Part shown: positions 1-8,419 of the stretch, one piece after another
Numbering within the stretch: the first letter of the stretch is position 1
Layout of the letters: every line of letters starts with the position of its first letter
Origin: Sphingomonas montana
GTDB taxonomy: Bacteria; Pseudomonadota; Alphaproteobacteria; Sphingomonadales; Sphingomonadaceae
DNA length: 64,000 nucleotides
Reading direction: 5' to 3'
Assembly: GCF_001956315.1 (NCBI RefSeq)
Contig: NZ_KV887143.1
Coordinates: forward strand, 46,314 to 110,313
The notes under the pieces: model-generated
The model's database searches: none
The model's input: only the letters and a program-made list of their open reading frames with translations
Told to the model about the DNA's origin: nothing
Position numbers and translations under genes: made by a program

Positions 1-47
1 CGATCGCGCATGTCGAACGGCTGCTGGAACAGGTGCGACGCCGATGA
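1..47 (+). CDS. hemE: C-terminal tail of an upstream gene, probably hemE (partial)
   Basis: An open frame enters from the left edge and ends with TGA at 45-47. Its readable end is IAHVERLLEQVRRR. The stop overlaps the next gene's ATG in an ATGA junction, so the two are probably co-translated. The tail is too short to identify by sequence. The assignment to uroporphyrinogen decarboxylase rests on the usual alphaproteobacterial order hemE-hemJ-rho and on the heme function of the next gene. Confidence 0.45.
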   Translation, partial: IAHVERLLEQVRRR

Positions 48-493
48 CTTTTGGGACGGCCTTTGCGATGACCTATCTCTGGATCAAGGCCGCCCATCTG
101 ATCTTCGTGATTTTCTGGATCGCGGGGCTCTTCATGCTGCCGCGCTACTACATCTACCATCAGGAATCGGCACCCGGATCGGACGAGGAAAAGCGCTGGA
201 TCGACCGGGAACGCAAGCTCCGCTTGATCATCCTGACGCCGGCGATGATCGCGGTCTGGGTGTTCGGGCTGATCCTCGCCTACACGATCGGCGCGTGGAC
301 GATGGGTTGGTTCCACCTTAAATTCCTGCTGGTAATCGGCCTGACCGGCTATCACGGCTACATGGTCGCCTACGGCAAGCGCCTCGCCCGTGGCGAACGC
401 CCGGTCACCGGCAAGGCGCTCCGCCTGATGAACGAAGTCCCCGGCATCGCCACCGCGATCATCGTCGTGCTGGTGATCGTGAAGCCGTTCTGA
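44..493 (+). CDS. hemJ: Protoporphyrinogen IX oxidase HemJ
   Basis: This 149-residue integral membrane protein oxidises protoporphyrinogen IX to protoporphyrin IX late in heme synthesis; HemJ is the form used by most alphaproteobacteria. About four hydrophobic segments are visible. The early block WIKAAHLIFVIFWIAGLF carries the conserved membrane His, followed by the LPRYYIYH motif. Two starts are possible: ATG 44, which overlaps the upstream stop in ATGA, and ATG 68 (MTYLWIK), which matches the usual family N-terminus better. The coupled start is given. The 182 bases before rho hold only a short hairpin-like stretch near 515-535 and no clear promoter. Confidence 0.9.
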   Translation: MTFGTAFAMTYLWIKAAHLIFVIFWIAGLFMLPRYYIYHQESAPGSDEEKRWIDRERKLRLIILTPAMIAVWVFGLILAYTIGAWTMGWFHLKFLLVIGLTGYHGYMVAYGKRLARGERPVTGKALRLMNEVPGIATAIIVVLVIVKPF

Positions 494-675
494 GGGCTTG
501 AAGCTATCCTATCGACCGTCAGGATGACGGTCATGGCGTAAAACCTTGACTCGGGCCCTCTCGGCCGCCTACCCGAGCCGCGCTGCCTCCCGTCCGTGCG
601 AGGCTCCCTCCCCGGGACTCCGACGCCAGGCGATCCGCCGCGCGGTGGGCCAATCCGCATCGGGACCAACGCACC

Positions 676-1932
676 ATGCATTTCAAAGACCTCAAGAAGA
701 CCCCGCCCGCGGCGCTCGTCGCGATGGGCGACGAACTCGGTGTCGAAGGCGCCTCCACGCTGCGCAAGCAGGACCTCATGTTCGCGATCCTCAAGGTCCT
801 TGCCGATCGCGGCGAGGAGATCATGGGCGTCGGCACGATCGAGGTGCTCCAGGACGGCTTCGGCTTCCTGCGCAGCCCGGAGGCGAGCTATCTCGCCGGC
901 CCGGACGATATCTACATCTCGCCCAACCAGGTCCGCAAATTCGGCCTGCGCACCGGCGACACGGTCGAGGGCGAGATTCGCGCGCCCAAGGACGGCGAAC
1001 GCTATTTCGCGCTCGTCCGGCTTGTGTCGGTCAATTTCGACGACCCCGATGTCGTCCGCACGCGCGTCAATTTCGACAATCTGACGCCGCTCTATCCGGA
1101 ATCGAAGCTCACGCTCGATCCGCACGACCCGACAGTCAAGGACAAGTCCTCGCGCGTCATCGACATCGTCTCGCCCCAGGGCAAGGGTCAGCGCGCGCTG
1201 ATCGTGGCCCCGCCGCGGGTCGGCAAGACCGTGCTGCTCCAGAACATGGCGAAGGCCATCACCGACAATCATCCGGAGGTCTTCCTGATCGTCCTGCTCA
1301 TCGACGAGCGGCCCGAGGAAGTCACCGACATGCAGCGCAGCGTGAAGGGCGAGGTCATCTCCTCCACCTTCGACGAACCGGCGCAGCGCCACGTCCAGGT
1401 CGCCGAAATGGTAATCGAAAAGGCCAAGCGGCTGGTGGAGCACAAGAAGGATGTCGTCATCCTGCTCGACTCGATCACGCGTCTTGGCCGCGCCTACAAT
1501 ACGGTCGTGCCCTCGTCGGGCAAGGTCCTGACCGGCGGTGTCGACGCCAATGCGCTCCAGCGGCCGAAGCGCTTCTTCGGTGCGGCGCGGAACATCGAGG
1601 AAGGCGGTTCGCTGTCCATCATCGCCACGGCGCTGATCGATACCGGCAGCCGTATGGACGAGGTGATCTTCGAGGAGTTCAAGGGTACCGGCAATTCGGA
1701 AATCGTGCTCGACCGCAAGATCGCCGACAAGCGCATCTTCCCGGCGATCGACATCGGCAAGTCCGGCACCCGTAAGGAAGAGCTGCTGGTCGACAAGACC
1801 AAGCTCAGCAAGATGTGGGTCCTGCGCCGGATCCTGATGCAGATGGGCACGACCGACGCGGTCGAATTCCTGCTCGACAAGATGAAGGATTCGAAGACCA
1901 ACGAAGACTTCTTCGATTCGATGAACAGCTAA
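676..1932 (+). CDS. rho: Transcription termination factor Rho
   Basis: This 418-residue hexameric RNA helicase releases RNA polymerase at Rho-dependent terminators. The N-terminal Rho domain and cold-shock-like RNA-binding fold cover about residues 1-125 (GFGFLRSP near 62-68). The ATPase core has a P-loop APPRVGKT at 178-185 and the conserved stretch [19 protein letters not shown]. Length is normal for the family. It follows hemJ by 182 bases, so it may have its own leader and promoter; many Rho genes are autoregulated, but no specific signal was recognised here. TerC follows 23 bases downstream, probably co-transcribed. Confidence 0.98.
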   Translation: MHFKDLKKTPPAALVAMGDELGVEGASTLRKQDLMFAILKVLADRGEEIMGVGTIEVLQDGFGFLRSPEASYLAGPDDIYISPNQVRKFGLRTGDTVEGEIRAPKDGERYFALVRLVSVNFDDPDVVRTRVNFDNLTPLYPESKLTLDPHDPTVKDKSSRVIDIVSPQGKGQRALIVAPPRVGKTVLLQNMAKAITDNHPEVFLIVLLIDERPEEVTDMQRSVKGEVISSTFDEPAQRHVQVAEMVIEKAKRLVEHKKDVVILLDSITRLGRAYNTVVPSSGKVLTGGVDANALQRPKRFFGAARNIEEGGSLSIIATALIDTGSRMDEVIFEEFKGTGNSEIVLDRKIADKRIFPAIDIGKSGTRKEELLVDKTKLSKMWVLRRILMQMGTTDAVEFLLDKMKDSKTNEDFFDSMNS

Positions 1933-1955
1933 GCGAGAGGGCAGGGACAAACGCC

Positions 1956-2615
1956 ATGATGGAACTCTGGGGTCATATCGTCAGCGACTTCTCGAACATA
2001 ACCCAGCCGTCGCAGCTGGCGGCGTTCGGGCAGGTCCTGCTGATCGACATCATGCTGGCCGGCGACAACGCGATCGTCGTCGGCGCGCTTGCGGCCGGTC
2101 TGCCTGCGGATCAGCGCCGCAAGGTCATCCTGATCGGCATCGCGGCGGCCCTCGTGCTCCGCGTGGTCTTCGCGCTGCTCGTGACGCAGCTGCTCGCCCT
2201 CGTCGGGCTCGTCTTTGCCGGCGGCATCCTGCTGCTCTGGGTCGCTTGGAAGATGTACCGCGAGCTTCAGCCCGGCGCGTCGGCCCAGGATGGTGACACC
2301 AACGAAGCGACGCTCAAAAAGCCGCGCAGCTTTGCGCAGGCCGCCTGGGCCGTGGCGCTCGCCGATGTGTCGATGAGCCTCGACAACGTGCTGGCCGTTG
2401 CCGGTGCCGCGCGCGAACATCCCGGCATCCTGGTGCTCGGCCTGATCCTGTCGGTCGCACTGATGGGCATCGCCGCCAACGTGCTGGCCCGCGTCATCGA
2501 ACGCTATCGCTGGATCGCCTATATCGGTCTTGCGGTCATCGTCTACGTCGCCGGCAAGATGATCTACGACGGTCTGATCGACCCCCAGGTCGGGGTCCTG
2601 ACCCTCTTCGGCTGA
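1956..2615 (+). CDS. TerC family integral membrane protein
   Basis: This 219-residue polytopic membrane protein belongs to the TerC/Alx family, members of which are linked to manganese efflux or metal homeostasis. Two acidic membrane motifs typical of the family are present: LAGDNAIVVG near residues 32-41 and SLDNVLAVAG in the second half. They are separated by a hydrophilic loop around residue 110. ATG 1956 is preceded by a purine-rich GAGAGGGCAGGGA ribosome-binding region. It sits directly behind rho and is followed by a strong intrinsic terminator, so it closes the transcription unit. The transported substrate cannot be read from sequence. Confidence 0.9.
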   Translation: MMELWGHIVSDFSNITQPSQLAAFGQVLLIDIMLAGDNAIVVGALAAGLPADQRRKVILIGIAAALVLRVVFALLVTQLLALVGLVFAGGILLLWVAWKMYRELQPGASAQDGDTNEATLKKPRSFAQAAWAVALADVSMSLDNVLAVAGAAREHPGILVLGLILSVALMGIAANVLARVIERYRWIAYIGLAVIVYVAGKMIYDGLIDPQVGVLTLFG

Positions 2616-2623
2616 GCTTAACG

Positions 2624-2661
2624 AAAAGGGGGCGGTGTCACGAGACACCGCCCCCTTTTTT
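2624..2661 (+). terminator. Intrinsic terminator after the TerC gene
   Basis: A perfect 12-bp GC-rich stem (GGGGGCGGTGTC paired with GACACCGCCCCC) with an ACGA loop is followed by six T residues. An A-run on the left side means it could also work on the opposite strand. It lies 9 bases after the TerC stop codon and ends the rightward transcript. Confidence 0.93.
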
Positions 2662-2689
2662 GTGTCTGCTGAAGATGGTTGGTGAAGCT

Positions 2690-2793
2690 CCCTCTCCCCA
2701 CCGGGGGGATGGCCGGGGAGGGGGGCTCGGCTTGGGGTAAGGTCGCCTCCAGCCAAAACCCCCCACCCAACCTTCCCCCCGGTGGGGGGAGGG
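2690..2793. repeat. Long imperfect inverted repeat in intergenic DNA
   Basis: Two arms of about 19 bases (2690-2708 and 2775-2793) are nearly reverse complements of the CCCTCTCCCC-ACCGGGGGG type. They are separated by about 66 bases that themselves contain GGGG/CCCC runs. It lies between convergent genes and has no coding potential. Similar C/G-rich inverted repeats are common between genes in sphingomonads. It may form a cruciform or RNA hairpin. Confidence 0.65.
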
Positions 2794-2800
2794 CTAAGCA

Positions 2801-3493
2801 CTACCCAATATGCTCCGCAAAGAACGCCTCGGTCCGGCCATCGGCCAGCCGCGCCGCATCATCCACCCGCCGTGATCCGGACGTCGCGGCAAAGCCATGA
2901 TCCACACCCGCATAATCATGGATCGTGACGCGAGAATTGGACCCCAACCCATCACCGATCGCCGCCCGCGCCGCCGCATCGATGAAGTGATCGTCACCCG
3001 CGAAATGCAGCATCAGCGGCTTACCGATCGCGTGCGCCTCACTGAGCTTCGTGTCGATGCCGCCGCCATAATAACCGACGCTGGCGTCCGCATCGGTCCG
3101 CGTCGCGGCCAGATAGGCAATCAGCCCGCCCAGGCAATATCCGACCACGCCGACCTTTTCCGCATCGCCGCGCGCCGCCTTGATCGTCGCCTCGACGTCG
3201 CGCATCGCCGCATCCAGATCGAACCGCTTGTAGAAGTCGAACGCGCGTTCCATCTCCGCCGGCACGTCGGGGTCCAGTTCGACACCCGGCTCCATCCGCC
3301 AGAACAGGTCCGGCGCGATCGCCAGATAGCCGAGCGTCGCCCAGCGATCGGCCTTCTCGCGGATCCCGGCATTGATGCCGAAAATCTCCTGGATCACGAC
3401 GATCGCGCCTTTGGGGCTTCCCTCCGGCATGGCCCGATAGGCGGGCATCGCGGCCGCCCCGTCCAGCGTCGCGATTTCGATCCGGTCACCCAT
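2801..3493 (-). CDS. Dienelactone hydrolase family protein
   Basis: This 230-residue cytoplasmic alpha/beta hydrolase has the dienelactone hydrolase triad: nucleophile Cys in GYCLGG (about residue 120), Asp in AGDDHF (about 167) and His in DHGF (about 199). The family hydrolyses enol-lactones and related esters; the substrate here is unknown. I chose ATG 3493 because GGAGAAG lies six bases upstream of it. A GTG at 3505 would place that ribosome-binding site inside the gene. It is monocistronic, convergent with the rho-TerC unit and divergent from DUF6489-mnmE. No ring-cleavage genes lie nearby, so a catabolic role is not supported. Confidence 0.9.
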   Translation of the reverse strand: MGDRIEIATLDGAAAMPAYRAMPEGSPKGAIVVIQEIFGINAGIREKADRWATLGYLAIAPDLFWRMEPGVELDPDVPAEMERAFDFYKRFDLDAAMRDVEATIKAARGDAEKVGVVGYCLGGLIAYLAATRTDADASVGYYGGGIDTKLSEAHAIGKPLMLHFAGDDHFIDAAARAAIGDGLGSNSRVTIHDYAGVDHGFAATSGSRRVDDAARLADGRTEAFFAEHIG

Positions 3494-3627
3494 GCTCTTC
3501 TCCACTCTATGATCGTCGCCTATCTAGGGCGGGGCGGGGTCCGCTGCCATCCCCTGGGCGCGGTGCCCTCGACAGGTGTCGAGCAGGATGCGATGCCGTT
3601 GGGCGACAGTTGGGCAAGAGGACGACC

Positions 3628-3867
3628 ATGAAGATCACCGTGGATATCGACTGCACGCCGCAGGAAGCGCGGACCTTCATGGGCCTGCCGGACCTTGAAC
3701 CGTTGCACGCCACCTATCTCGACCGGATGAAGCGCAACATCGAGGAAGGGATCACTGCGGACTCGCTCCAGTCGATGCTCAAGAGCTGGGCCCCGATGGG
3801 GGAGGCCGGGATGATGCTCTGGAAGCAGCTGTCCGATCAGATGGGCAAGGCCTCCACCAAGAAATAA
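3628..3867 (+). CDS. DUF6489 family small protein
   Basis: This 79-residue soluble protein starts MKITVDIDCTPQEARTFMGLPD, a pattern I associate with the uncharacterised DUF6489 family of alphaproteobacteria. The second half is helical and methionine-rich. ATG 3628 is used with AAGAGGAC upstream; a TTG at 3610 is in frame but less likely. It ends two bases before the mnmE start, so it is very probably the first gene of the mnmE-mnmG-rsmG-parAB transcription unit. Function is unknown. Confidence 0.8.
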   Translation: MKITVDIDCTPQEARTFMGLPDLEPLHATYLDRMKRNIEEGITADSLQSMLKSWAPMGEAGMMLWKQLSDQMGKASTKK

Positions 3868-3869
3868 CG

Positions 3870-5144
3870 GTGCCCGACACGATCTTCGCGCTGTCGTCCG
3901 GCGCGCCCCCGGCCGGGATCGCCGTCGTGCGGATCAGCGGCCCGTCCGCCGCCACCGTTGTCCGGGCGGTCGCCGGTGGCCCGGCAGTGCCCCGCCGTGC
4001 CACGCTGCGCACTTTTCGGGACGCGCAGGGCGCGACGATCGACCGCGGCCTGCTCCTGTGGTTTCCCGGTCCGTCGACCGCGACCGGCGAGGATCTGGCC
4101 GAACTGCACCTGCACGGCGGCCGGGCCGTGGTCGCGCGGATGCTCGTCGTCCTGTCCGGCTTTCCCGATTGTCGGATCGCGGCGCCCGGCGAGTTCACCC
4201 GCCGCGCCTTCGCCAACGGCCGATTGGACCTGCTGGAGGCCGAGGCGCTGGGCGACCTGCTCTCTGCCGAAACCGAGCAGCAACGCCGCACCGCGCTTGC
4301 CATGGCGGATGGCACGCTGGGGCGACAGGTCGACGACTGGCGGCGCGCGATCCTCCGGCTGGCGGCGCAGGTCGAGGCAAGCCTCGATTTCGGCGACGAG
4401 GACGACGTCGCATCCGACACGGCCACGATCGCGCAGCAGGCCGCCGCCTTGGCCGACGCCATCGCGACGGCGCTTGCCGCGCCTGCGGTGGAACGGGTGC
4501 GGGACGGGATCGCCGTCGTGCTGGCCGGCCCCCCCAATGCCGGCAAGTCCAGCCTGCTCAACCGCATCACCGGCCGCGATGCCGCCATCGTCTCGCCCGC
4601 TGCCGGCACGACCCGCGACGTGGTCGAGGTGCCGGTCGCGATCGACGGCACCGCCTTTCTCTTCTCCGACACGGCCGGTTTGCGCGACGGCGGGGACATG
4701 GTCGAACGGATCGGCATCGACCGCGCCCGCGGCCGGATCGCCGATGCGGACCTACTTCTCTGGCTGGGCGACGATCCGCCGCCGCCGCATCCGCGCACGC
4801 TCTGGTTGTTTCCGCGCGCCGACATCCGCACCGATCCCGTGCCGGACGGTCGGCTGGCGGTATCGAGCGCGACGGGGCGGGGACTGCCCGCGCTCATCGC
4901 CTGGCTGCATGAGGAAGCCGCCGGCCTGCTGCCCGCTCCCGCCGGCCACGCCATCTCCCGCCGGCAACGCGCCGAACTCACCGAGGCACAGGGCGCCATG
5001 CGCGACGCTGCCAACCTGCACGACGCCGTTCTGCAGGCCGAGGCACTGCGCCGCGCCCGGCTTGCGCTCGACCGGCTGACCGGCCGTTCGGGGTTCGAGG
5101 AGCTGCTCGACAGCCTGTTCGGGCAATTCTGTCTGGGAAAATAA
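3870..5144 (+). CDS. mnmE: tRNA modification GTPase MnmE
   Basis: With MnmG this GTPase installs carboxymethylaminomethyl-type groups on the wobble uridine (U34) of certain tRNAs. The 424-residue protein starts at GTG 3870 and has an N-terminal tetrahydrofolate-binding domain, helical domains and an inserted G domain. P-loop GPPNAGKS is at 220-227, GTTRD at 246-250, DTAG at 267-270, and a G5-like SSATG near 332. The C-terminal CLGK motif with Cys421 is intact. The G4 motif NKxD is not recognisable; the equivalent stretch reads LFPRAD (about 313-318). A parS site lies between this gene and mnmG. Confidence 0.97.
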   Translation: MPDTIFALSSGAPPAGIAVVRISGPSAATVVRAVAGGPAVPRRATLRTFRDAQGATIDRGLLLWFPGPSTATGEDLAELHLHGGRAVVARMLVVLSGFPDCRIAAPGEFTRRAFANGRLDLLEAEALGDLLSAETEQQRRTALAMADGTLGRQVDDWRRAILRLAAQVEASLDFGDEDDVASDTATIAQQAAALADAIATALAAPAVERVRDGIAVVLAGPPNAGKSSLLNRITGRDAAIVSPAAGTTRDVVEVPVAIDGTAFLFSDTAGLRDGGDMVERIGIDRARGRIADADLLLWLGDDPPPPHPRTLWLFPRADIRTDPVPDGRLAVSSATGRGLPALIAWLHEEAAGLLPAPAGHAISRRQRAELTEAQGAMRDAANLHDAVLQAEALRRARLALDRLTGRSGFEELLDSLFGQFCLGK

Positions 5145-5145
5145 C

Positions 5146-5159
5146 GTTCCACGTGGAAC
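5146..5159. other. parS: parS centromere-like site (perfect palindrome)
   Basis: GTTCCACGTGGAAC is a perfect 14-base palindrome matching the ParB-binding parS consensus (TGTTTCACGTGAAACA type; alphaproteobacterial variants end in GGAAC). It begins one base after the mnmE stop and lies about 3.3 kb upstream of parB. ParB-CTP clamps load at such sites and, with ParA, drive segregation of the origin region. Two further parS-like 14-mers occur in this window at 18374 and 61032. Confidence 0.85.
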
Positions 5160-5209
5160 ATCGCTGGACCAGGCGTGCAAATCCCACCCGGCTTTGCTAC
5201 GCGACCGGT

Positions 5210-7033
5210 ATGGATCAGGCTTATGATGTCGTCGTCATCGGGGGCGGCCACGCCGGCTGCGAGGCGGCGGCGGCGGCGGCGCGGTCCGGCGCGCGTGTCG
5301 CGCTGGTGACGATGCAGGCCGATCGGATCGGCGCAATGTCCTGCAACCCAGCGATCGGGGGCATCGGCAAGGGCCATATCGTCCGCGAGGTCGACGCCTG
5401 GGACGGGATCATGGGCCGCGCGGCGGATGCCGCCGCGATCCACTACCGCATGCTCAACCGCAGCAAGGGCGTCGCCGTTCAGGGCCCCCGCGTCCAGGCC
5501 GACCGGGTCCGCTACGCCGCCGTCGTGCGCGCCGCGCTCGCCGCCTACCCGACACTGTCGATCGTCGAGGCGGAGGTGGACGACCTGACCCGTACCGCCG
5601 ACCGCATCACCGGCGTCCGCACCAGTGCGGGCCTGCTGCATGCCGGCGCGGTGGTGATCGCCGCGGGCACCTTCCTCGGCGGTATCCTGCACAGCGGCCT
5701 GACCGCCACCACCGGCGGCCGGGTGGGCGAACGCGCCGCGACCCGGCTCGGCCGGCATCTCCGCGATCTCGGCCTGCCCGTGGCACGGCTCAAGACCGGC
5801 ACCCCGCCGCGGCTGGACGGGCGCACGATCGACTGGGCCCGGCTCGACCGGCAGGCGAGCGATACCGAAGTCTGGACCATGTCGCCGGACAGCAGTACCC
5901 CGCGCCTGCCGCAGATCCACTGCGCCGTCACCCGCACCAACCTGGCCACGCACGATGTGATCCGCGGTGCGCTCGACGTATCGCCGCTGTTCTCCGGGCG
6001 CATCACCGGGTCCGGCCCGCGCTATTGTCCGTCGATCGAGGACAAGGTGTTCCGCTTCGGCGATCGCGACGGTCATCAGATCTTCCTCGAACCCGAGGGG
6101 CTCGATACGCGCGCCGTCTATCCGAACGGCATCTCCACCTCGCTGCCCCCCGCGATCCAGCAGGATTTCCTGCGCACGATCGCCGGTCTGGAACAGGTCG
6201 CCATCCTGGAGGCAGGCTATGCGGTCGAATATGACTATGTCGATCCGCGCGCGCTGGACACCCGCCTCGCCGTCACCGGCCTGACCGGCCTGTTCCTCGC
6301 CGGGCAGATCAACGGTACCACGGGTTATGAGGAAGCGGCGGGGCAGGGCCTCGTCGCCGGCCTCAACGCCGCCGCCCATGCCCGCGGGCGCGACGCCGTC
6401 TCCTTCGATCGCGCGGACAGCTATATCGGCGTCATGGTGGACGACCTGACGTTGCAGGGCGTGACCGAACCCTACCGCATGCTCACCGCGCGCGCCGACA
6501 ACCGCCTGCACCTGCGTGCCGACAATGCCGAGGCGCGGCTGGGCGAACAGGCGGTCGCCGCCGGTGCGGTCCGCGCCCCCAAGCGCCAGGCGCTGGACCG
6601 CCGCCGCGCCGCGCACCGGGCCACCCGCGCCGCGATCGACACCGCCATGCTGCACCCGCCCACCGCCGCCACGCTCCGCCAGTCCTTTTCGGAAGGCCAT
6701 GCGCGCGACACCGTCAACAGCCTTGTGCCCGCCACGCAGGCGCAGGACGCCACGATCGTGACCGAAGTCATCGCCGACCTGCTCTACGCGCCCTATGTCG
6801 AGCGGCAGCGCGCCGATGCGAAGCGGTTGCTCGGCGGCGCGAACCTGCCGCTCGACACCGTCGACTACGCCACGATCGGCGGCCTGTCGGCGGAAATGGT
6901 CGAGCGGCTCCGCATGGCCGCCCCGGCCGATCTGCAGGCCGCCGCGCGCATCCGCGGCATCACGCCGGCGGCGCTCACCGCGATTCTCGTCCAGGCGCGC
7001 CGGGCGCCGACGACGCCCCGCCGGGCCGCATGA
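5210..7033 (+). CDS. mnmG: tRNA uridine-5-carboxymethylaminomethyl(34) synthesis enzyme MnmG
   Basis: This 607-residue FAD-dependent partner of MnmE (also called GidA) starts at ATG 5210 (MDQAYDVVVIGGGHAG). The N-terminal dinucleotide-binding motif GGGHAGCEAA and the conserved MSCNPAIGGIGKGH block are present. GTTGYEEAAGQGL follows in the second half, and the C-terminal helical domain binds MnmE. An upstream in-frame ATG at 5153 would put parS inside the gene, so 5210 is preferred. The last codon overlaps the rsmG start in ATGA. Length is slightly shorter than the E. coli protein (629). Confidence 0.97.
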   Translation: MDQAYDVVVIGGGHAGCEAAAAAARSGARVALVTMQADRIGAMSCNPAIGGIGKGHIVREVDAWDGIMGRAADAAAIHYRMLNRSKGVAVQGPRVQADRVRYAAVVRAALAAYPTLSIVEAEVDDLTRTADRITGVRTSAGLLHAGAVVIAAGTFLGGILHSGLTATTGGRVGERAATRLGRHLRDLGLPVARLKTGTPPRLDGRTIDWARLDRQASDTEVWTMSPDSSTPRLPQIHCAVTRTNLATHDVIRGALDVSPLFSGRITGSGPRYCPSIEDKVFRFGDRDGHQIFLEPEGLDTRAVYPNGISTSLPPAIQQDFLRTIAGLEQVAILEAGYAVEYDYVDPRALDTRLAVTGLTGLFLAGQINGTTGYEEAAGQGLVAGLNAAAHARGRDAVSFDRADSYIGVMVDDLTLQGVTEPYRMLTARADNRLHLRADNAEARLGEQAVAAGAVRAPKRQALDRRRAAHRATRAAIDTAMLHPPTAATLRQSFSEGHARDTVNSLVPATQAQDATIVTEVIADLLYAPYVERQRADAKRLLGGANLPLDTVDYATIGGLSAEMVERLRMAAPADLQAAARIRGITPAALTAILVQARRAPTTPRRAA

Positions 7034-7629
7034 CCGCCCCCCGCACGACCGAGGCGCTGCTCGCCGCCTATACCGCCATGGTGCGCGACGAGGCCGCTCG
7101 CCAGAACCTCGTCTCGGCCGCCAGCCTCGATGCGTTCGAGACGCGCCATATCGACGACAGCGCGCAGCTGCTCGATCTCGCCCCGCCCGGCGGCCACTGG
7201 CTCGATATCGGGTCGGGCGCGGGCCTGCCTGGCATCGTGCTGGCGATCCTGGGGGCGGAGGTCCGGCTGGTCGAAAGCCGTCGGTTGCGCGCCACCTTCC
7301 TGGCCGACGTGATCGCCGCGCTCGATCTTGGCGACCGCGCCACGCTCCACGCCGGGCGGATCGAGACGATGCCGACCGAACGGTTCGACCGGATCACCGC
7401 GCGCGCCTATGCCCCGCTGCCGAAGCTGCTCGATACCGCGGTGCGCTTTTCCGATCGTGCTACCGTCTGGATCCTGCCGAAGGGCCGGACCGCATCGTCG
7501 GAACTGGATGCGGTGCGCGGAACATGGCAGGGTGCCTTTCGCGTCGTGTCCAGCCGGACCGACGCCGATGCCGCGATCGTCGTGGCGACCGACGTCCGCC
7601 AGACCACCCGCCGAAAGGAGTCGCGATGA
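7030..7629 (+). CDS. rsmG: 16S rRNA (guanine(527)-N7)-methyltransferase RsmG
   Basis: This 199-residue SAM-dependent enzyme methylates G527 of 16S rRNA. The SAM-binding motif I reads WLDIGSGAGLPGI near residues 57-69, followed by the acidic motif LVESRRLRATFL. The substrate-side RAYAPLPKLL segment and PKGR are also visible. It overlaps mnmG by four bases at the front and parA by four bases at the back (ATGA both times), the classic alphaproteobacterial gidA-gidB-parA arrangement. Confidence 0.96.
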   Translation: MTAPRTTEALLAAYTAMVRDEAARQNLVSAASLDAFETRHIDDSAQLLDLAPPGGHWLDIGSGAGLPGIVLAILGAEVRLVESRRLRATFLADVIAALDLGDRATLHAGRIETMPTERFDRITARAYAPLPKLLDTAVRFSDRATVWILPKGRTASSELDAVRGTWQGAFRVVSSRTDADAAIVVATDVRQTTRRKESR

Positions 7630-8408
7630 TCCGCATTGCCATCGCGAACCAAAAAGGCGGCGTGGGCAAGACCACGACGGCGATCAACATCGGCACGGCG
7701 CTGGCCGCGTCGGGCTGGCGCGTTCTGCTCATCGATTTCGATCCGCAGGGCAATTGCTCGACCGGTCTCGGCATCTACCAGAACGAACGCGGCGCCTCCA
7801 GTTACGAGGTCCTGCGCGGCGACAGCACGCTCGTCGACGCCGCGATCGCGACGAAGGTCCCGCGGCTCGATCTCGTCCCCGCCACGGTAGACCTGTCGGG
7901 GGCGGAGATCGAACTGATCGATTTCGAACATCGCACCCACCGGCTGGATGCGGCGATCAACGCCGCCCCGCCCGCCCGCTGGGACGTGTGCATCATCGAT
8001 TGCCCACCCTCGCTGGGGCTCCTCACCATCAACGCGCTGGTCGCCGCCCGCCTGCTGCTCGTCCCGCTGCAATGCGAATTCTTCGCGCTCGAAGGGTTGA
8101 GCCAGCTGCTCCAGACGTTCGAACGGATCCGTTCGCGCTTCAACCCCGGCCTGTCGATCCTGGGCGTCGCGCTCACCATGTACGACAAGCGCAACCGCCT
8201 GTCGGAACAGGTCGCGCAGGATGTCCGCGCCTGCCTGGGCGATGTGGTGTTCGAAACCATCATCCCGCGCAACGTGCGGCTGTCGGAGGCGCCCAGCCAC
8301 GGCCTGCCCGCGCTGATCTACGACCATCGCTGTTCCGGGTCGGAAGCCTATATCGCGCTGGCCCGCGAACTGATCGGGCGGCTGCCCGCGCCTGCCAAGG
8401 CGGCTTGA
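7626..8408 (+). CDS. parA: Chromosome partitioning ATPase ParA
   Basis: This 260-residue Walker-type ATPase binds DNA nonspecifically in its ATP-dimer form and moves ParB-parS complexes toward the cell poles. The deviant Walker A KGGVGKTT (residues 10-17) includes the signature Lys. Walker A' (DFDPQGN) and Walker B (CIIDCPPSLG) follow. AGGAG lies upstream of ATG 7626, inside the rsmG end. parB follows after an 11-base gap, and parS lies upstream in the same operon. Confidence 0.97.
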   Translation: MIRIAIANQKGGVGKTTTAINIGTALAASGWRVLLIDFDPQGNCSTGLGIYQNERGASSYEVLRGDSTLVDAAIATKVPRLDLVPATVDLSGAEIELIDFEHRTHRLDAAINAAPPARWDVCIIDCPPSLGLLTINALVAARLLLVPLQCEFFALEGLSQLLQTFERIRSRFNPGLSILGVALTMYDKRNRLSEQVAQDVRACLGDVVFETIIPRNVRLSEAPSHGLPALIYDHRCSGSEAYIALARELIGRLPAPAKAA

Positions 8409-8419
8409 GAGGGATGCGG

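Noticed and set aside
370-1950. A long minus-strand frame opposite rho
   Set aside because: It lies fully antisense to rho, with biased composition and no ribosome-binding site; a composition artefact.
3779-6700. A very long open frame on the minus strand opposite mnmE and mnmG
   Set aside because: It is Arg/Pro/Ala-rich low-complexity sequence with no family resemblance, and the opposite strand encodes two certain genes. High-GC codon use creates such antisense frames.
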